Assembly: GCA_938031175.1 (NCBI GenBank)
Contig: CALHGZ010000009.1
Span: forward strand, 62,001 to 126,000
DNA from: Candidatus Kapaibacterium sp.
GTDB taxonomy: Bacteria; Bacteroidota; Ignavibacteria; Kapaibacteriales; UBA2268
DNA: 64,000 nt
Direction: 5' to 3'
Shown here piece after piece: positions 8,388 through 18,547 of the stretch. The position numbers and the translations under genes were made by a program. The notes beneath the pieces are model-generated. The model searched no databases, was not told the origin of the DNA, and worked only from the letters and a program-made list of their open reading frames with translations. Numbering within the stretch: position 1 is the stretch's first letter; the number at the start of each line of letters is the position of its first letter.

Positions 8388-10579
8388 AATTCAATCAGTT
8401 TTTTGAGCTGATGATAGATTTTATCTTCATTTGGCAAAACATCAGCTTCATAGATTGAATTATAGGGAATATGTGAATCTTTAGCAGCGACCCTCAAGAC
8501 AGGGGCGTCTAAATAATTAAATGCTTCGTCAGCGATAGTTGCGGAAATTTCAGCACCAAATCCCAAGGTTATAGTGTCTTCGTGAACAATGAGAGCTTTG
8601 CCGGTTTTACGAACTGAATCGAGTACAAGTTCTTTATCCCAAGGGATAATTGTTCTTAGGTCAATAACTTCAATTGAGATATCATTTTCTTTTTCAATTC
8701 TTTTTACAGCGTTAATTGAATCTTTGCATCCCATACCATAGGTAATAATAGAAGCATCATTACCTTGTTTTATGATTTTTGCTTTTCCAAATGGTATAAG
8801 ATAATTCTCATTAGGTTCAAAAGAAACTGAGAATGGTAAACGATACATACCTTTGTGTTCACAAAAGATGACGGGGTCTTGTAATCGGCAAGCGGTTTTT
8901 AGTAAACCTTTAGCATCAGCGGCATTACTTGGATAAGCGACAAATAAACCGGGGATATGAGCAAAAAATGCTTCGATATTTTGTGAGTGACATAAACCAC
9001 CGTGTATATATCCACCAACAGGTACCCGAATAACTACAGGGGCTGAAAAACCACCATTTGAACGATAGCGCATTGTAGCAAGTTCATTTTTAATTTGCAT
9101 AAAGGCAGGCCAGATGTAATCACCGAATTGAATTTCAACAACAGGTTTGTATCCATAAACTGCTAAACCAATAGCAACACCAACAATAGATGCTTCTGCC
9201 AGTGGGCTATTGAATACCCGTTCAGTGCCAAATTTACTTGAAAGCCCTTTTGTTGCTGTAAATACTCCTCCTTTAGGATCTTCAATATCTTCGCCGAATA
9301 TTAGCATTTTGGAATTTAATTCCATTTCTTCAAAGAGGGCATGATTAATTGCGTCAACAAGAACAACTTTATTGCCTTCTGTAGGTTCAGTGCTCGAGTA
9401 ATTTAAATTACGTGTTTCTTCCGGTGCAAAAATATGTTTAGTTGAATCTTCAGGTATAGCTTCTCTTTGAGCTAATGCCCAATCTGCTGCACGATCAATT
9501 TCATTTTTTATGTTTGTAGTAAAATCCTCGATGAACGTGGCTGAGAAAATTTTGTGTTTTATTAAGTAATTAGTAAAGATTTTGATACAATCTTTTACTT
9601 TTTTAGCTATTTCCAATTCCTCTTCTGGTCTATATTTTCGATGGTCATCGCTTGAGGAGTGAGGTAGTAATCTTTCGACGTCAGCGTGTAAGAGCACGGG
9701 ACCATTGCCGGATCGAATGTGATCAATTGCTGTTCGAGCAGCTTTTAGCGATTCAAAATAGTCAGTACCATTGAATGTAATCATTTTCAAATTTGAATAA
9801 CAGCAGAAGCTATGTCCAACCTTTCCACCCATAGATTGCTTTTCTCTTGGGACGGATATAGCGTATTTATTATCTTGAATTACAAAGAGTACAGGAAGTT
9901 TTTCCCTTGTAGCCCAATTAACTGCTTCATAAAATTCTCCCTGGCTTGTAGCACCTTCTCCTGAAGATACATAGACAATGGAATCGGAATTATCCTTTTT
10001 AACAGCTAATGCTGTACCAACAGCATTTAGATATTGTGTACCGGTTGGTGAGGATTGCGTTGGTAAGTTCAAGGCGTAATGACCATAATGATTTGGCATC
10101 TGTCTGCCACCTGTAGCGGGGTCATCGGGTTTACCGAATGCCAAAAGGAAGTATTCATTAGGCGTATAGCCAAGGGAATACATAAATGCCAGGTCACGGT
10201 AGTAAGTCCACCCCCAGTCGTGTTTAGGGATTAGAGATAGACCGATGGCAGTTTGCACAGCTTCGTGCCCACTGCAACCGATATGGAAATAGGATTTACC
10301 TTGTTTTAATAAAGCTAAGTGTTTTTCATCAGATAATCGGGATAGCAGCATAATCCTGAGAGCTTTGAGCAAATCTTCATCGCTTAACTTCAAAGCTTTA
10401 TGAGGTAATTCTTTACTTTCTAGTCTGACAGTTTTTACTGAACAAGCTGGACCACGGTTATGGACACATTTTGACCCTACTACAGATTCCTCGATAGATT
10501 GCAAAATATTCAATTCTTCGATAGATAGATAATTAGAAGTGTTGCCGGTTTCGGTTTTATCAGATGTATTTTTTCCCAT
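8384..10579 (-). CDS. Fused E1 alpha/beta thiamine-dependent 2-oxoacid dehydrogenase
   Basis: N-half E1-alpha ('GCSGHEAVQTAIGLSL', 'YVSSGEGATSQGEFYEAVNWA..LPVLFVIQDNKYAISVP'); C-half E1-beta ('FGEDIEDPKGGVF..', 'PLAEASIVGVAIGLAVYGYKPVVEIQFGDY', 'VHEDTITLGFGAEISA'). Confidence 0.9.
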   Translation of the reverse strand: MGKNTSDKTETGNTSNYLSIEELNILQSIEESVVGSKCVHNRGPACSVKTVRLESKELPHKALKLSDEDLLKALRIMLLSRLSDEKHLALLKQGKSYFHIGCSGHEAVQTAIGLSLIPKHDWGWTYYRDLAFMYSLGYTPNEYFLLAFGKPDDPATGGRQMPNHYGHYALNLPTQSSPTGTQYLNAVGTALAVKKDNSDSIVYVSSGEGATSQGEFYEAVNWATREKLPVLFVIQDNKYAISVPREKQSMGGKVGHSFCCYSNLKMITFNGTDYFESLKAARTAIDHIRSGNGPVLLHADVERLLPHSSSDDHRKYRPEEELEIAKKVKDCIKIFTNYLIKHKIFSATFIEDFTTNIKNEIDRAADWALAQREAIPEDSTKHIFAPEETRNLNYSSTEPTEGNKVVLVDAINHALFEEMELNSKMLIFGEDIEDPKGGVFTATKGLSSKFGTERVFNSPLAEASIVGVAIGLAVYGYKPVVEIQFGDYIWPAFMQIKNELATMRYRSNGGFSAPVVIRVPVGGYIHGGLCHSQNIEAFFAHIPGLFVAYPSNAADAKGLLKTACRLQDPVIFCEHKGMYRLPFSVSFEPNENYLIPFGKAKIIKQGNDASIITYGMGCKDSINAVKRIEKENDISIEVIDLRTIIPWDKELVLDSVRKTGKALIVHEDTITLGFGAEISATIADEAFNYLDAPVLRVAAKDSHIPYNSIYEADVLPNEDKIYHQLKKLIEF

Positions 10580-10664
10580 AGCTTACATAAATTTGTTTGA
10601 CTAAAGCAAATTTACTATTTTAACAAATAAAAACAATATTAACGAAAATAACAAACATTTGTTT

Positions 10665-11816
10665 ATGGGATGGGATAGAATATATGGTCATTCGAAAATT
10701 AAGGAAATATTGCAAGGAGCTATTATGCAAAAAAGAATCCCAAATGCATATTTATTTTGGGGTATTGAAGGAATCGGCAAAGAGGCTGTAGCATTGCAGT
10801 TAGCAAAGGTTTTGAATTGCGAATCTCCAATTTTTACAAAAAATACAGTTGATTCTTGTGATTTATGTAAGAGTTGCAGGAGTGCAGATAATTTTCAGCA
10901 TCCTAACATAAAATTTATTTTTCCATTACCTGCAGGTAAAACAGAAGATAAAGAGGCATCACCGATAGCGAAATTAAACGATGAACAAATAGCTCAGATA
11001 AGGGAACAATTAGCCTTGAAATCAAATAATCCTTACCACCAGATTAAACTTTCTGGAAATTGTCAGATTAGAATATCTTCTGTAAGGGAGATTAAAAAGG
11101 ATTTATCTTTGACACAGACCCTTGGAGGGGTCAGATGTATTGTAATTTCTAAGGCTGATGAAATGACGGCTGAGTCAGCTAATGCCTTTTTGAAAACGCT
11201 TGAAGAGCCAAGCCAAAATACACTAATAATATTAATTAGCTCACGTAGGGATGAAATTTTGCAAACGATTAGATCACGTTGCCAACAGATATACTTTCAT
11301 CAGTTAGATGATAATGACATAATAAATTATTTAATAAAATATCATAATATCAGTGAAAAAGAAGCAGCAATAATTGCTTCAATATCGCAAGGTTCTATTA
11401 CAAAAGCAATGGAATTTTTGGATAAAGATATGCTTAATCTAAAGGAAGAGGTAATCAATTTGTTAAGAAATGCATTGAAAAAAAAGATTTATAGAATGGA
11501 ATTGATTGAACGTATCAACAATCTTGTTAAAGAAAAAGATAGAGGTAAAATTGAAAATGCTCTTATAATCCTTCAGCTTTGGTTTCAGGATGCTATAAGA
11601 ATAAGTATTGATCCTAATACCGATTATGTCGTTAATTACGACCAAAAAGATATAATAATGAAATTTTTATCGAATTTTTCAAATACTGAGCTTGATTTAA
11701 TAGTTTTGAAAATTGAAGAGGCAATCAATGATATATATAAAAATGTCAATTTACAATTACTATTAACAACACTTTTCCTTTACATACGAAAAATTTTATT
11801 TTCTAACAAATTGTAA
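10665..11816 (+). CDS. holB: DNA polymerase III delta' subunit
   Basis: AAA+ clamp-loader fold: 'NAYLFWGIEGIGKEAVALQLAK', Cys cluster 'CDLCKSC', 'ANAFLKTLEEPSQNTLIILIS', 'TIRSRCQQIYF'. ORF track starts at TTG 10659; ATG at 10665 preferred. Confidence 0.85.
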   Translation: MGWDRIYGHSKIKEILQGAIMQKRIPNAYLFWGIEGIGKEAVALQLAKVLNCESPIFTKNTVDSCDLCKSCRSADNFQHPNIKFIFPLPAGKTEDKEASPIAKLNDEQIAQIREQLALKSNNPYHQIKLSGNCQIRISSVREIKKDLSLTQTLGGVRCIVISKADEMTAESANAFLKTLEEPSQNTLIILISSRRDEILQTIRSRCQQIYFHQLDDNDIINYLIKYHNISEKEAAIIASISQGSITKAMEFLDKDMLNLKEEVINLLRNALKKKIYRMELIERINNLVKEKDRGKIENALIILQLWFQDAIRISIDPNTDYVVNYDQKDIIMKFLSNFSNTELDLIVLKIEEAINDIYKNVNLQLLLTTLFLYIRKILFSNKL

Positions 11817-11868
11817 TTATTTAAATTGTAGTTGGAAAATTCTAATATGAAAATAGATAAAGTATAAA

Positions 11869-12936
11869 ATGCAAATAGATGAAAATAATATAGATATTGA
11901 AATAAAAAAATTTAACAATGGTTTTAACCCTTATAGCCATATTGTTGAAAAAAATTGTGAAATAATATTTGCCTGTTATTCAAATCACACTCCAATAGCA
12001 TATAAACACATAGCTGATGAATCAATAAGGCATAAATATGTACAGGTTTCCTTTAAAGGCAATCGTAAAGAAATATTTTTGAATGAATCAATGGAGCGTT
12101 ATAAGTGTTTGGAAGAGGTAATAGTTGAAGCTGATGGTGGAATTGATTTCGGTCGAATTTCGAATTGCGGTATGATTTATCCCAAAAATGATGAAAGGAT
12201 ATTCCAAGACGAACAGAAATCTAAAAAAATCATAAGGAAAGCAACTGAACAAGACATAGAACAATATTTAAAGAATAGCGAAGAAGAGAAATATGTAATT
12301 GAGAAAACCCGTGAGCTTGTAAAGAAACATAATTTAGATATGAAAATTATTGATGCTGAATGGCAATTCGATAGATTACGTCTTACAATATATTTTACTG
12401 CTCCGCAGAGAATAGATTTCCGAGAATTAGTCAAAGATTTAGCGCGTAAATTTAAGACAAGAATAGAACTGCGTCAGATTAGTTCACGCGAGGAAGTTAA
12501 GAGATTAGGACAAGGTGTTGGTTGTTGTGGTTTAGAACTTTGCTGCAATACATTTTTAACTGATTTTAATCATATTACATTGGAACATGCCAAAGTACAG
12601 CAATTATCAAATAATATTTCCAAGCTAACGGGCAATTGTGGACGTTTGAAGTGTTGCCTACTATATGAATATCATCAGTACAAATCAGTAATTGAGCAAT
12701 ATCCTCCCGTAGGTTCTCAGGTAATCACGAATGAAGGCAAAGCTTCAATAGCAAAAATCGATGTTTATAAGGAATTGGCACATTTGACCTATCTTGATAA
12801 TAATAAAAATATCACGATAAGTTTAAAGGAATTATCTGAATACGCTGATAAAGGACTTGTTATTTATATTGAAAAATCTGATGATGAGCAATATGACGAA
12901 TTTTTCGAGCATTTTGAAATAAATCCTGAAGATTAA
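11869..12936 (+). CDS. ricT: PSP1 domain protein, RicT/YaaT-like
   Basis: PSP1-type Cys motifs 'GCCGLELCCNTFLTDF' and 'KLTGNCGRLKCCLLYE'; follows holB, as yaaT does in Firmicutes. Confidence 0.8.
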   Translation: MQIDENNIDIEIKKFNNGFNPYSHIVEKNCEIIFACYSNHTPIAYKHIADESIRHKYVQVSFKGNRKEIFLNESMERYKCLEEVIVEADGGIDFGRISNCGMIYPKNDERIFQDEQKSKKIIRKATEQDIEQYLKNSEEEKYVIEKTRELVKKHNLDMKIIDAEWQFDRLRLTIYFTAPQRIDFRELVKDLARKFKTRIELRQISSREEVKRLGQGVGCCGLELCCNTFLTDFNHITLEHAKVQQLSNNISKLTGNCGRLKCCLLYEYHQYKSVIEQYPPVGSQVITNEGKASIAKIDVYKELAHLTYLDNNKNITISLKELSEYADKGLVIYIEKSDDEQYDEFFEHFEINPED

Positions 12937-13286
12937 AATGCATTTTTGATATGTTGAAGACTTGATCCTCCCCTTTTTTCCTCAATTAAGATTGCATCAA
13001 ATCTACATTGTATGTCTTTTAAATTGTTAATATATAAATATCCCTCAGCAGCACGTTTTAAGAATTTTCTTTTCTTTTGAGTAATCCAGTTAATTGGATC
13101 GCCGAATTTATCATTTGTAGCGTATTTTACTTCGATAAACACCAAAGTATCATTATCGTAAGCAATGATATCTATTTCACCGTATCTGCCGAAGTGGAAA
13201 TTTCTTTTTATTATTTTATATCCAATGTTTTTTAGATAATCTTCGGCAGTAGTTTCAGCATTAAATCCTTTACGAACGGAATTCAT
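12933..13286 (-). CDS. YraN/UPF0102 family endonuclease-like protein
   Basis: 'G...E..AEDYLKNIGYKIIKRNFHFGRYGEIDIIAYDNDTLVFIEVKYA', Holliday-junction resolvase-like E-ID-EVK motif. Confidence 0.88.
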   Translation of the reverse strand: MNSVRKGFNAETTAEDYLKNIGYKIIKRNFHFGRYGEIDIIAYDNDTLVFIEVKYATNDKFGDPINWITQKKRKFLKRAAEGYLYINNLKDIQCRFDAILIEEKRGGSSLQHIKNAF

Positions 13287-14783
13287 CTATTCTTCGATAG
13301 AGTATTTATCTGAATTTTCTTCAATTTCGATTGGATAAATACCTGTGAAGCAAGCAGTGCAATATCCAATTCCAGGGTCTTTTGGTACTGAATCAAGGAG
13401 CTTTTCGATACTTAAATAATGTAATGAATCAACTCCAATAGCTTTAGCGATATCTTCTTCAGAATCATAGTAGTTCGCAATCAATTCCTCTTTGCTGGGG
13501 AAGTCCATACCGTAATGGCAAGGGAATTTGATAGGTGGAGATGTGATTCGGAAATGAATCTTTTTGGGATTAGCTTCGCGGATGAGTTTAATTAAAGCTT
13601 TTGAAGTCGTTCCTCTAACTATTGAATCATCAACAATGACAACATTTCTTCCTTCTAATACACCTCTAACTGGGTTGAATTTGACTTTAACCTTGAATTC
13701 TCGATTATTTTGACCGGGGGCTATGAATGTCCTACCAACGTAGTGGCTTCTAATCAAGCCTATTTCGAATACTGATGGATTATTGAGTTTTTCATTAACA
13801 CGAGCAAAACCGATAGCTGCGGTGTTCCCACTATCGGGTACTGAAATTACGCATATTTTTTCATCAGCTTCCGGAATAACGGGACTTTCTTCAGCAAGGT
13901 TTTTACCTAATTTCCGTCTGACTTTATCAACATTATGCCCAAAAATTTTGCTGTCAGGCCGTGAGAAATATATATATTCAAAAATACAATGCTTGGCTTC
14001 TGGAGTTTCCTGAAAAATTTTATAGCTTTTAAATTCGCCAGTTTCGAGGGTATGCTGGTCAATAACTACAACTTCATTATGATTTACGTGTCTTATATAT
14101 TCTGCGTTTACGATATCAAAAGCACAAGTTTCGGAAGCTACGATATAGCTCCAACCATTTTCGGTTTTTATTTTTCCAATGTTCAGTGGTCTGACGCCCC
14201 AAGGGTCACAAGCTGCAATCAGTGCATTTTCGGTTAATATAGCAATTGAATAAGCTCCGTGAACTTGTTGTAATGATTCAATAATTTGCTCGATTTGATT
14301 TTTCTTTTTACTACGGGCTATTAAATGAAGAAACAATTCGGTATCGGTAGTAGTTTGGAAAATTGCACCTTCTTCTTGCAATTTTTTTCGCAAATTGAGG
14401 GTATTTGTTAGGTTACCATTATGTGCGATTGAGAGTATTCCACTATGGTAAATCATATTGAAAGGTTGAATATTAGCTTTGGTTGAAGAGCCAGTGGTCG
14501 AATATCTGTTGTGGCCAATTGCACAATCTCCTTTTAATACATTGGTTAAAATGTCTGGGTCAGAAAATACATCAAGAACTAATCCAGATCCGCGTGTATA
14601 AGCATATTTTTTTTTCTTTTTGACTTCATCGTAATAAATTGAAGTTATTCCGGCAGCTTCCTGTCCTCTGTGTTGCAAAGCGTGAAGTGCATAATAAGTT
14701 ATTATTGAGGCTTGCGGGTGATTGTAAACACCAACAACAGCACAGTTACTTTTCGGTTTATCAATTTCTTTAAAATTTTCCAT
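13287..14783 (-). CDS. purF: Amidophosphoribosyltransferase
   Basis: 'CAVVGVYNHPQASIITYYALHALQHRGQEAAGI', PRPP motif 'VVIVDDSIVRGTTS'. ORF track extends to 14813 via TTG; ATG at 14783 gives a short propeptide before the catalytic Cys. Confidence 0.95.
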   Translation of the reverse strand: MENFKEIDKPKSNCAVVGVYNHPQASIITYYALHALQHRGQEAAGITSIYYDEVKKKKKYAYTRGSGLVLDVFSDPDILTNVLKGDCAIGHNRYSTTGSSTKANIQPFNMIYHSGILSIAHNGNLTNTLNLRKKLQEEGAIFQTTTDTELFLHLIARSKKKNQIEQIIESLQQVHGAYSIAILTENALIAACDPWGVRPLNIGKIKTENGWSYIVASETCAFDIVNAEYIRHVNHNEVVVIDQHTLETGEFKSYKIFQETPEAKHCIFEYIYFSRPDSKIFGHNVDKVRRKLGKNLAEESPVIPEADEKICVISVPDSGNTAAIGFARVNEKLNNPSVFEIGLIRSHYVGRTFIAPGQNNREFKVKVKFNPVRGVLEGRNVVIVDDSIVRGTTSKALIKLIREANPKKIHFRITSPPIKFPCHYGMDFPSKEELIANYYDSEEDIAKAIGVDSLHYLSIEKLLDSVPKDPGIGYCTACFTGIYPIEIEENSDKYSIEE

Positions 14784-14898
14784 TCTTAAATTATTAGATT
14801 CTCGAAAAATCAAATTACAAAATTATTCGATTTTATTTGAAAATTATAAATTTTATTGTCATTTTTGTAATTAATACATAAATAAAAGGAGTAGCTAA

Positions 14899-16101
14899 AT
14901 GAAAACTATTTTATCAATATTTTTATTATTAGTTATTTTTAGCCATCAATCCTATAGCAATGATACATTACGAGAGGTAAACATTGAACAAATCTGGATG
15001 CAAGATCAATGGGTTAATTATACTCGGATAACTACGCTATATATTAAACAGAGACTACCGATAAAATCACACTGGGAAATTTGGGATAAAGACCACTACA
15101 TTAATTATTCATTAATGTTCTATAAGTATGACGAAAAAGATAGAATAGTAGAACAATTAATAATGAATGATATTGACAATCAATGGCAAAATGCACGTTT
15201 AACCGAATATGAATATACGGAAGCTGGTAAAATTAAAAAAACTATGCTTAGCTTTTGGGAGGAAAATGAATGGGTTCCGAATCAGGAAATTGAATATCTC
15301 TATGATGAATCAAATTTTTTAATTAATGTAAATCGTTATACCTTTAAAAACAAAATTAAAAAGCACATATTCCTTGATTCAATCATAAATAATGAATTGG
15401 GTTTGCCGATAGAAAAAATCACTAAAATGAATGAAGACAACCAGTGGATTTATGAGTTCAGGTTTAGCTATGAATATCAAAATAGCAAATTGATGAATGA
15501 GATCCAACAATATTGGCAAAATGAGAATTGGGAAAACAATTCAAAAATTGAGTACAAATATACTGAAAGCGGTAAGAATGATGAAATTATCTATTACAGG
15601 TGGAGTAATAATCAATGGATCTATAATAATAAGTATGTTTATGAATATACGATGAATGATAAGCTTTCTGTAATTACCGAATATGTATGGATTACTGATG
15701 ATTGGTCACCTAAGAGGAAGGAGGAGTGGAAATATGGAGATGATGGACGTGTGAAGGAGTATTACGTTTATGTTTGGTTCAATGATCAATGGGGTAATTA
15801 TGAGCGAAATCTCTATGATTATTACACAGATGTTACATACAGTTTGCAAAAATTAAGTGATTTTAAAATTTACCCAAATCCAGCAAAGAATTTTATCATA
15901 ATTAGCGAAATTAATCCAACTGATGAAATTCTTGTTCAACTAATTGGACTTGATGGGAAGACCTATAAGTCATTTATTGTTCACAATTTAGAAAGTAAGC
16001 AGATGAAAGTAGATATAAATGATTTACCTTGCGGTACTTATTGGATCACAATCAGTAATTCCCTGTATTATGGGCAAAGTGGCTTTGTTAAGGTTCGGTA
16101 A
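14899..16101 (+). CDS. Secreted protein with Trp/Tyr-rich tandem repeats and T9SS type A-like C-terminal domain
   Basis: Signal peptide; repeated 'xxQWxNxxxxEYxYxxxGKixxxxxxxW' units; C-terminus 'DFKIYPNPAKNFIIIS...PCGTYWITISNS..SGFVKVR'. Confidence 0.75.
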   Translation: MKTILSIFLLLVIFSHQSYSNDTLREVNIEQIWMQDQWVNYTRITTLYIKQRLPIKSHWEIWDKDHYINYSLMFYKYDEKDRIVEQLIMNDIDNQWQNARLTEYEYTEAGKIKKTMLSFWEENEWVPNQEIEYLYDESNFLINVNRYTFKNKIKKHIFLDSIINNELGLPIEKITKMNEDNQWIYEFRFSYEYQNSKLMNEIQQYWQNENWENNSKIEYKYTESGKNDEIIYYRWSNNQWIYNNKYVYEYTMNDKLSVITEYVWITDDWSPKRKEEWKYGDDGRVKEYYVYVWFNDQWGNYERNLYDYYTDVTYSLQKLSDFKIYPNPAKNFIIISEINPTDEILVQLIGLDGKTYKSFIVHNLESKQMKVDINDLPCGTYWITISNSLYYGQSGFVKVR

Positions 16102-16102
16102 T

Positions 16103-17032
16103 TCATTTTTTATAAATAAAATAAATTTCTGCAATCATATTAGGTAAGTATTTATCACTTTTTTCAATTTTGATTTCAATGGGATAAAATTCGTCCGAAT
16201 TTTTGATATAATTCTTTAATTCATCAGGCAATTTTTGGGTTTTATCATTAATATTAATTACATTGCCATTAGTAGTTAAATAATTATTTTCTTTTAGTTT
16301 AATTTTGATTTTTAGTTTTTGGTATTTGTTGATAAACTTTATATGTTCATTTCTAACAAATGCTTTAATAGTCATAGAATTTACATCTTCTAACTGATAG
16401 AGAGGTGAATCGATTTGTACAGTGTCATCTGTTTGAATAAATTTTTTTATAACGATGCCGTTTTCAGGATTTTTTAAAATACATTTTGCAATCAGATCTT
16501 CGAGGGCTTTTATTTCATGTTCCAGGTAACGTATTTCGTTAAAAATAGTACTATTTGAATTTTCTAACACTTTTATTTGATTTTTAATTAATTCTATTCT
16601 AGTATTGATATCATCAATTTCTCTTTGAGTAGCAGCATTATCAGCGAATAAAAATTCAATTCTCTTTTTATCTTTGTATGCATTTTCTAATTGTTCTTGA
16701 AGTAGGGCATAATTAGAGAAAAAATTACTCATTTTAGTTGTAAATTTTTCAAGTTGAGCTAATTTTTTCATTTTTTCCTTTGTTAGATCGCTTGTGTCAA
16801 TCAAAGCAACAATTCTTCCTGTTTCGATAAATTCATTAACATATACTGGGAAAAAATAAATCTTACCGTATGATTGACTCGTAACTGTGATTATGGTCGG
16901 ACTTAGAATGCCATAGGCTATTGGTTTTTCTAAGCTTTGTTCACAAGATATGAAACATAAAAATAATAGTAAATTTATGTAAATGTATGATCTCAATAGA
17001 ATATTGAATTTTAAGTGCTGAATTTTTTGCAA
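16103..17032 (-). CDS. HlyD-like periplasmic adaptor, probable lipoprotein
   Basis: Lipobox-like 'LLFLCFISC'; barrel-sandwich 'SPTIITVTSQSYGKIYFFPVYVNEFIETGRIVALID', coiled coil, then 'IVIKKFIQTDDTVQIDSPLYQLEDVNSMTIKAFV'. Confidence 0.65.
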   Translation of the reverse strand: MQKIQHLKFNILLRSYIYINLLLFLCFISCEQSLEKPIAYGILSPTIITVTSQSYGKIYFFPVYVNEFIETGRIVALIDTSDLTKEKMKKLAQLEKFTTKMSNFFSNYALLQEQLENAYKDKKRIEFLFADNAATQREIDDINTRIELIKNQIKVLENSNSTIFNEIRYLEHEIKALEDLIAKCILKNPENGIVIKKFIQTDDTVQIDSPLYQLEDVNSMTIKAFVRNEHIKFINKYQKLKIKIKLKENNYLTTNGNVININDKTQKLPDELKNYIKNSDEFYPIEIKIEKSDKYLPNMIAEIYFIYKK

Positions 17033-17185
17033 ATCTAAATAAATAATTTTAGTAAAAAAATTATAATTTAAATTACGATTTCAAAACCTTTCTTTTCAAA
17101 ATTTTCGAATGTATTTTTAAATTCAATAATATTTAATGAGGTTAAATGTTTATTGTTTATTAGTTGAGAAATTGATATGATTTTA

Positions 17186-18343
17186 TTAATTTTCGTTTGA
17201 AATTGTTCTAGTGATAATATTGATAATATTTCTTGCAATAGTATTCCAATTGAGCTTGCTTGTGTATAAATCGTAGGCTTTGCAAGCGTAATGGCAGTAT
17301 GAATTAAAATCTTTATATAATTTATTAATTAAGTTTGTAGCCATATCAATTTGATAAGAATTTTTGAAATCAAAAAAGAAACCATTTTTCCCTTCTTCGA
17401 TGGCACCTCTAATACCACCAGTATCATTTGCGATAACAGGTATTGCAAAAGCATTTGCTTCACATACTACGTGACCAAAAGTTTCAAATCGCGAAGGGAA
17501 AAGCAGAAAATGGGTTTTAGTAAGGATTTGGTTGAATAATTGTTTACCCTCCTTAGTAGTTTTATCGATGAAAGGAATTATTCTAATATTATTGTTTTCA
17601 ATTTTATGCTCTGGTTTGCATCCTATGATGGTAAGAATATTGTCGATACCATTATTTATTAATTTTTTGTGAATTTTGATTGCAATATCGGCACCCTTCC
17701 GGTACCAATCTTTCCCAATTAATGTAAGTTGCAGTGGTTTGTTTTGTCTATCAGCGATAATTTTTTTGATTTCATTTTGGTCAGGGGCTTCATCGATATT
17801 CGCACCGAGTGGCATCATAACTAGTTTATGTTCAGGTACTGAGTAATATCTTATTGCTGATTGAATTGCCCATTGGCTTGGCATAAAAATTCGTCTAGTT
17901 TTTTGAAATGCAAGTTTTTCAAGTTCATTTGATTTTTTAATGAATTTTGAGCATAAGTTAGTGTAGTCAGGATAGTAATTTAAAATATTTTGAAATGTAG
18001 CATCAGTAATGATATAGATAGGTTTTGTTGTGTCCAAATATGCGACAGGTATAGTACCGAAAGAAAATATAAATTCAGCGTCATTTTGATTGATTAGATG
18101 ATTTATTTTCTTTGCCGAGATTTTTATTATATCCGGATCACGTAATGTCAGGTATTTCTTATGGCTGATATACTTGCTAATTAATTTTCTATAGCCAAAA
18201 AAATATTTCAAATAATAATTATAGTAATGAGCAATTGTATAATCGATTCCATTTTGTTTTAAAGCGTTCAATAAATATTGCAATTGGTTATTTAAAATAG
18301 GGTTACTATAATCTAAGGAAATAGCTGGATAAATAAATTTCAT
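17186..18343 (-). CDS. Glycosyltransferase family 4-like protein
   Basis: GT-B features: 'LTLIGKDWYRKGADIAIKI', 'FLLFPSRFETFGHVVCEANAFAIPVIANDTGGIRGAIEEGKNGFFF'. Confidence 0.88.
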   Translation of the reverse strand: MKFIYPAISLDYSNPILNNQLQYLLNALKQNGIDYTIAHYYNYYLKYFFGYRKLISKYISHKKYLTLRDPDIIKISAKKINHLINQNDAEFIFSFGTIPVAYLDTTKPIYIITDATFQNILNYYPDYTNLCSKFIKKSNELEKLAFQKTRRIFMPSQWAIQSAIRYYSVPEHKLVMMPLGANIDEAPDQNEIKKIIADRQNKPLQLTLIGKDWYRKGADIAIKIHKKLINNGIDNILTIIGCKPEHKIENNNIRIIPFIDKTTKEGKQLFNQILTKTHFLLFPSRFETFGHVVCEANAFAIPVIANDTGGIRGAIEEGKNGFFFDFKNSYQIDMATNLINKLYKDFNSYCHYACKAYDLYTSKLNWNTIARNIINIITRTISNEN

Positions 18344-18547
18344 AGTGACGAAGTATTAAATCTCAGTGTTTTTATAACTTAAACGATAATAATCGTGTGG
18401 CATTTTTTATTTATATCTTTTTTGTATTGCTATTTCTTTGATTTTTAGATAAATCTTGGAATTCAATTTAATAATTATTGTTTGAATAGTAGTTCAATAA
18501 TTATTTCAAGAATATATTGTTTTGATGATATTCAATTATCGCATAGT

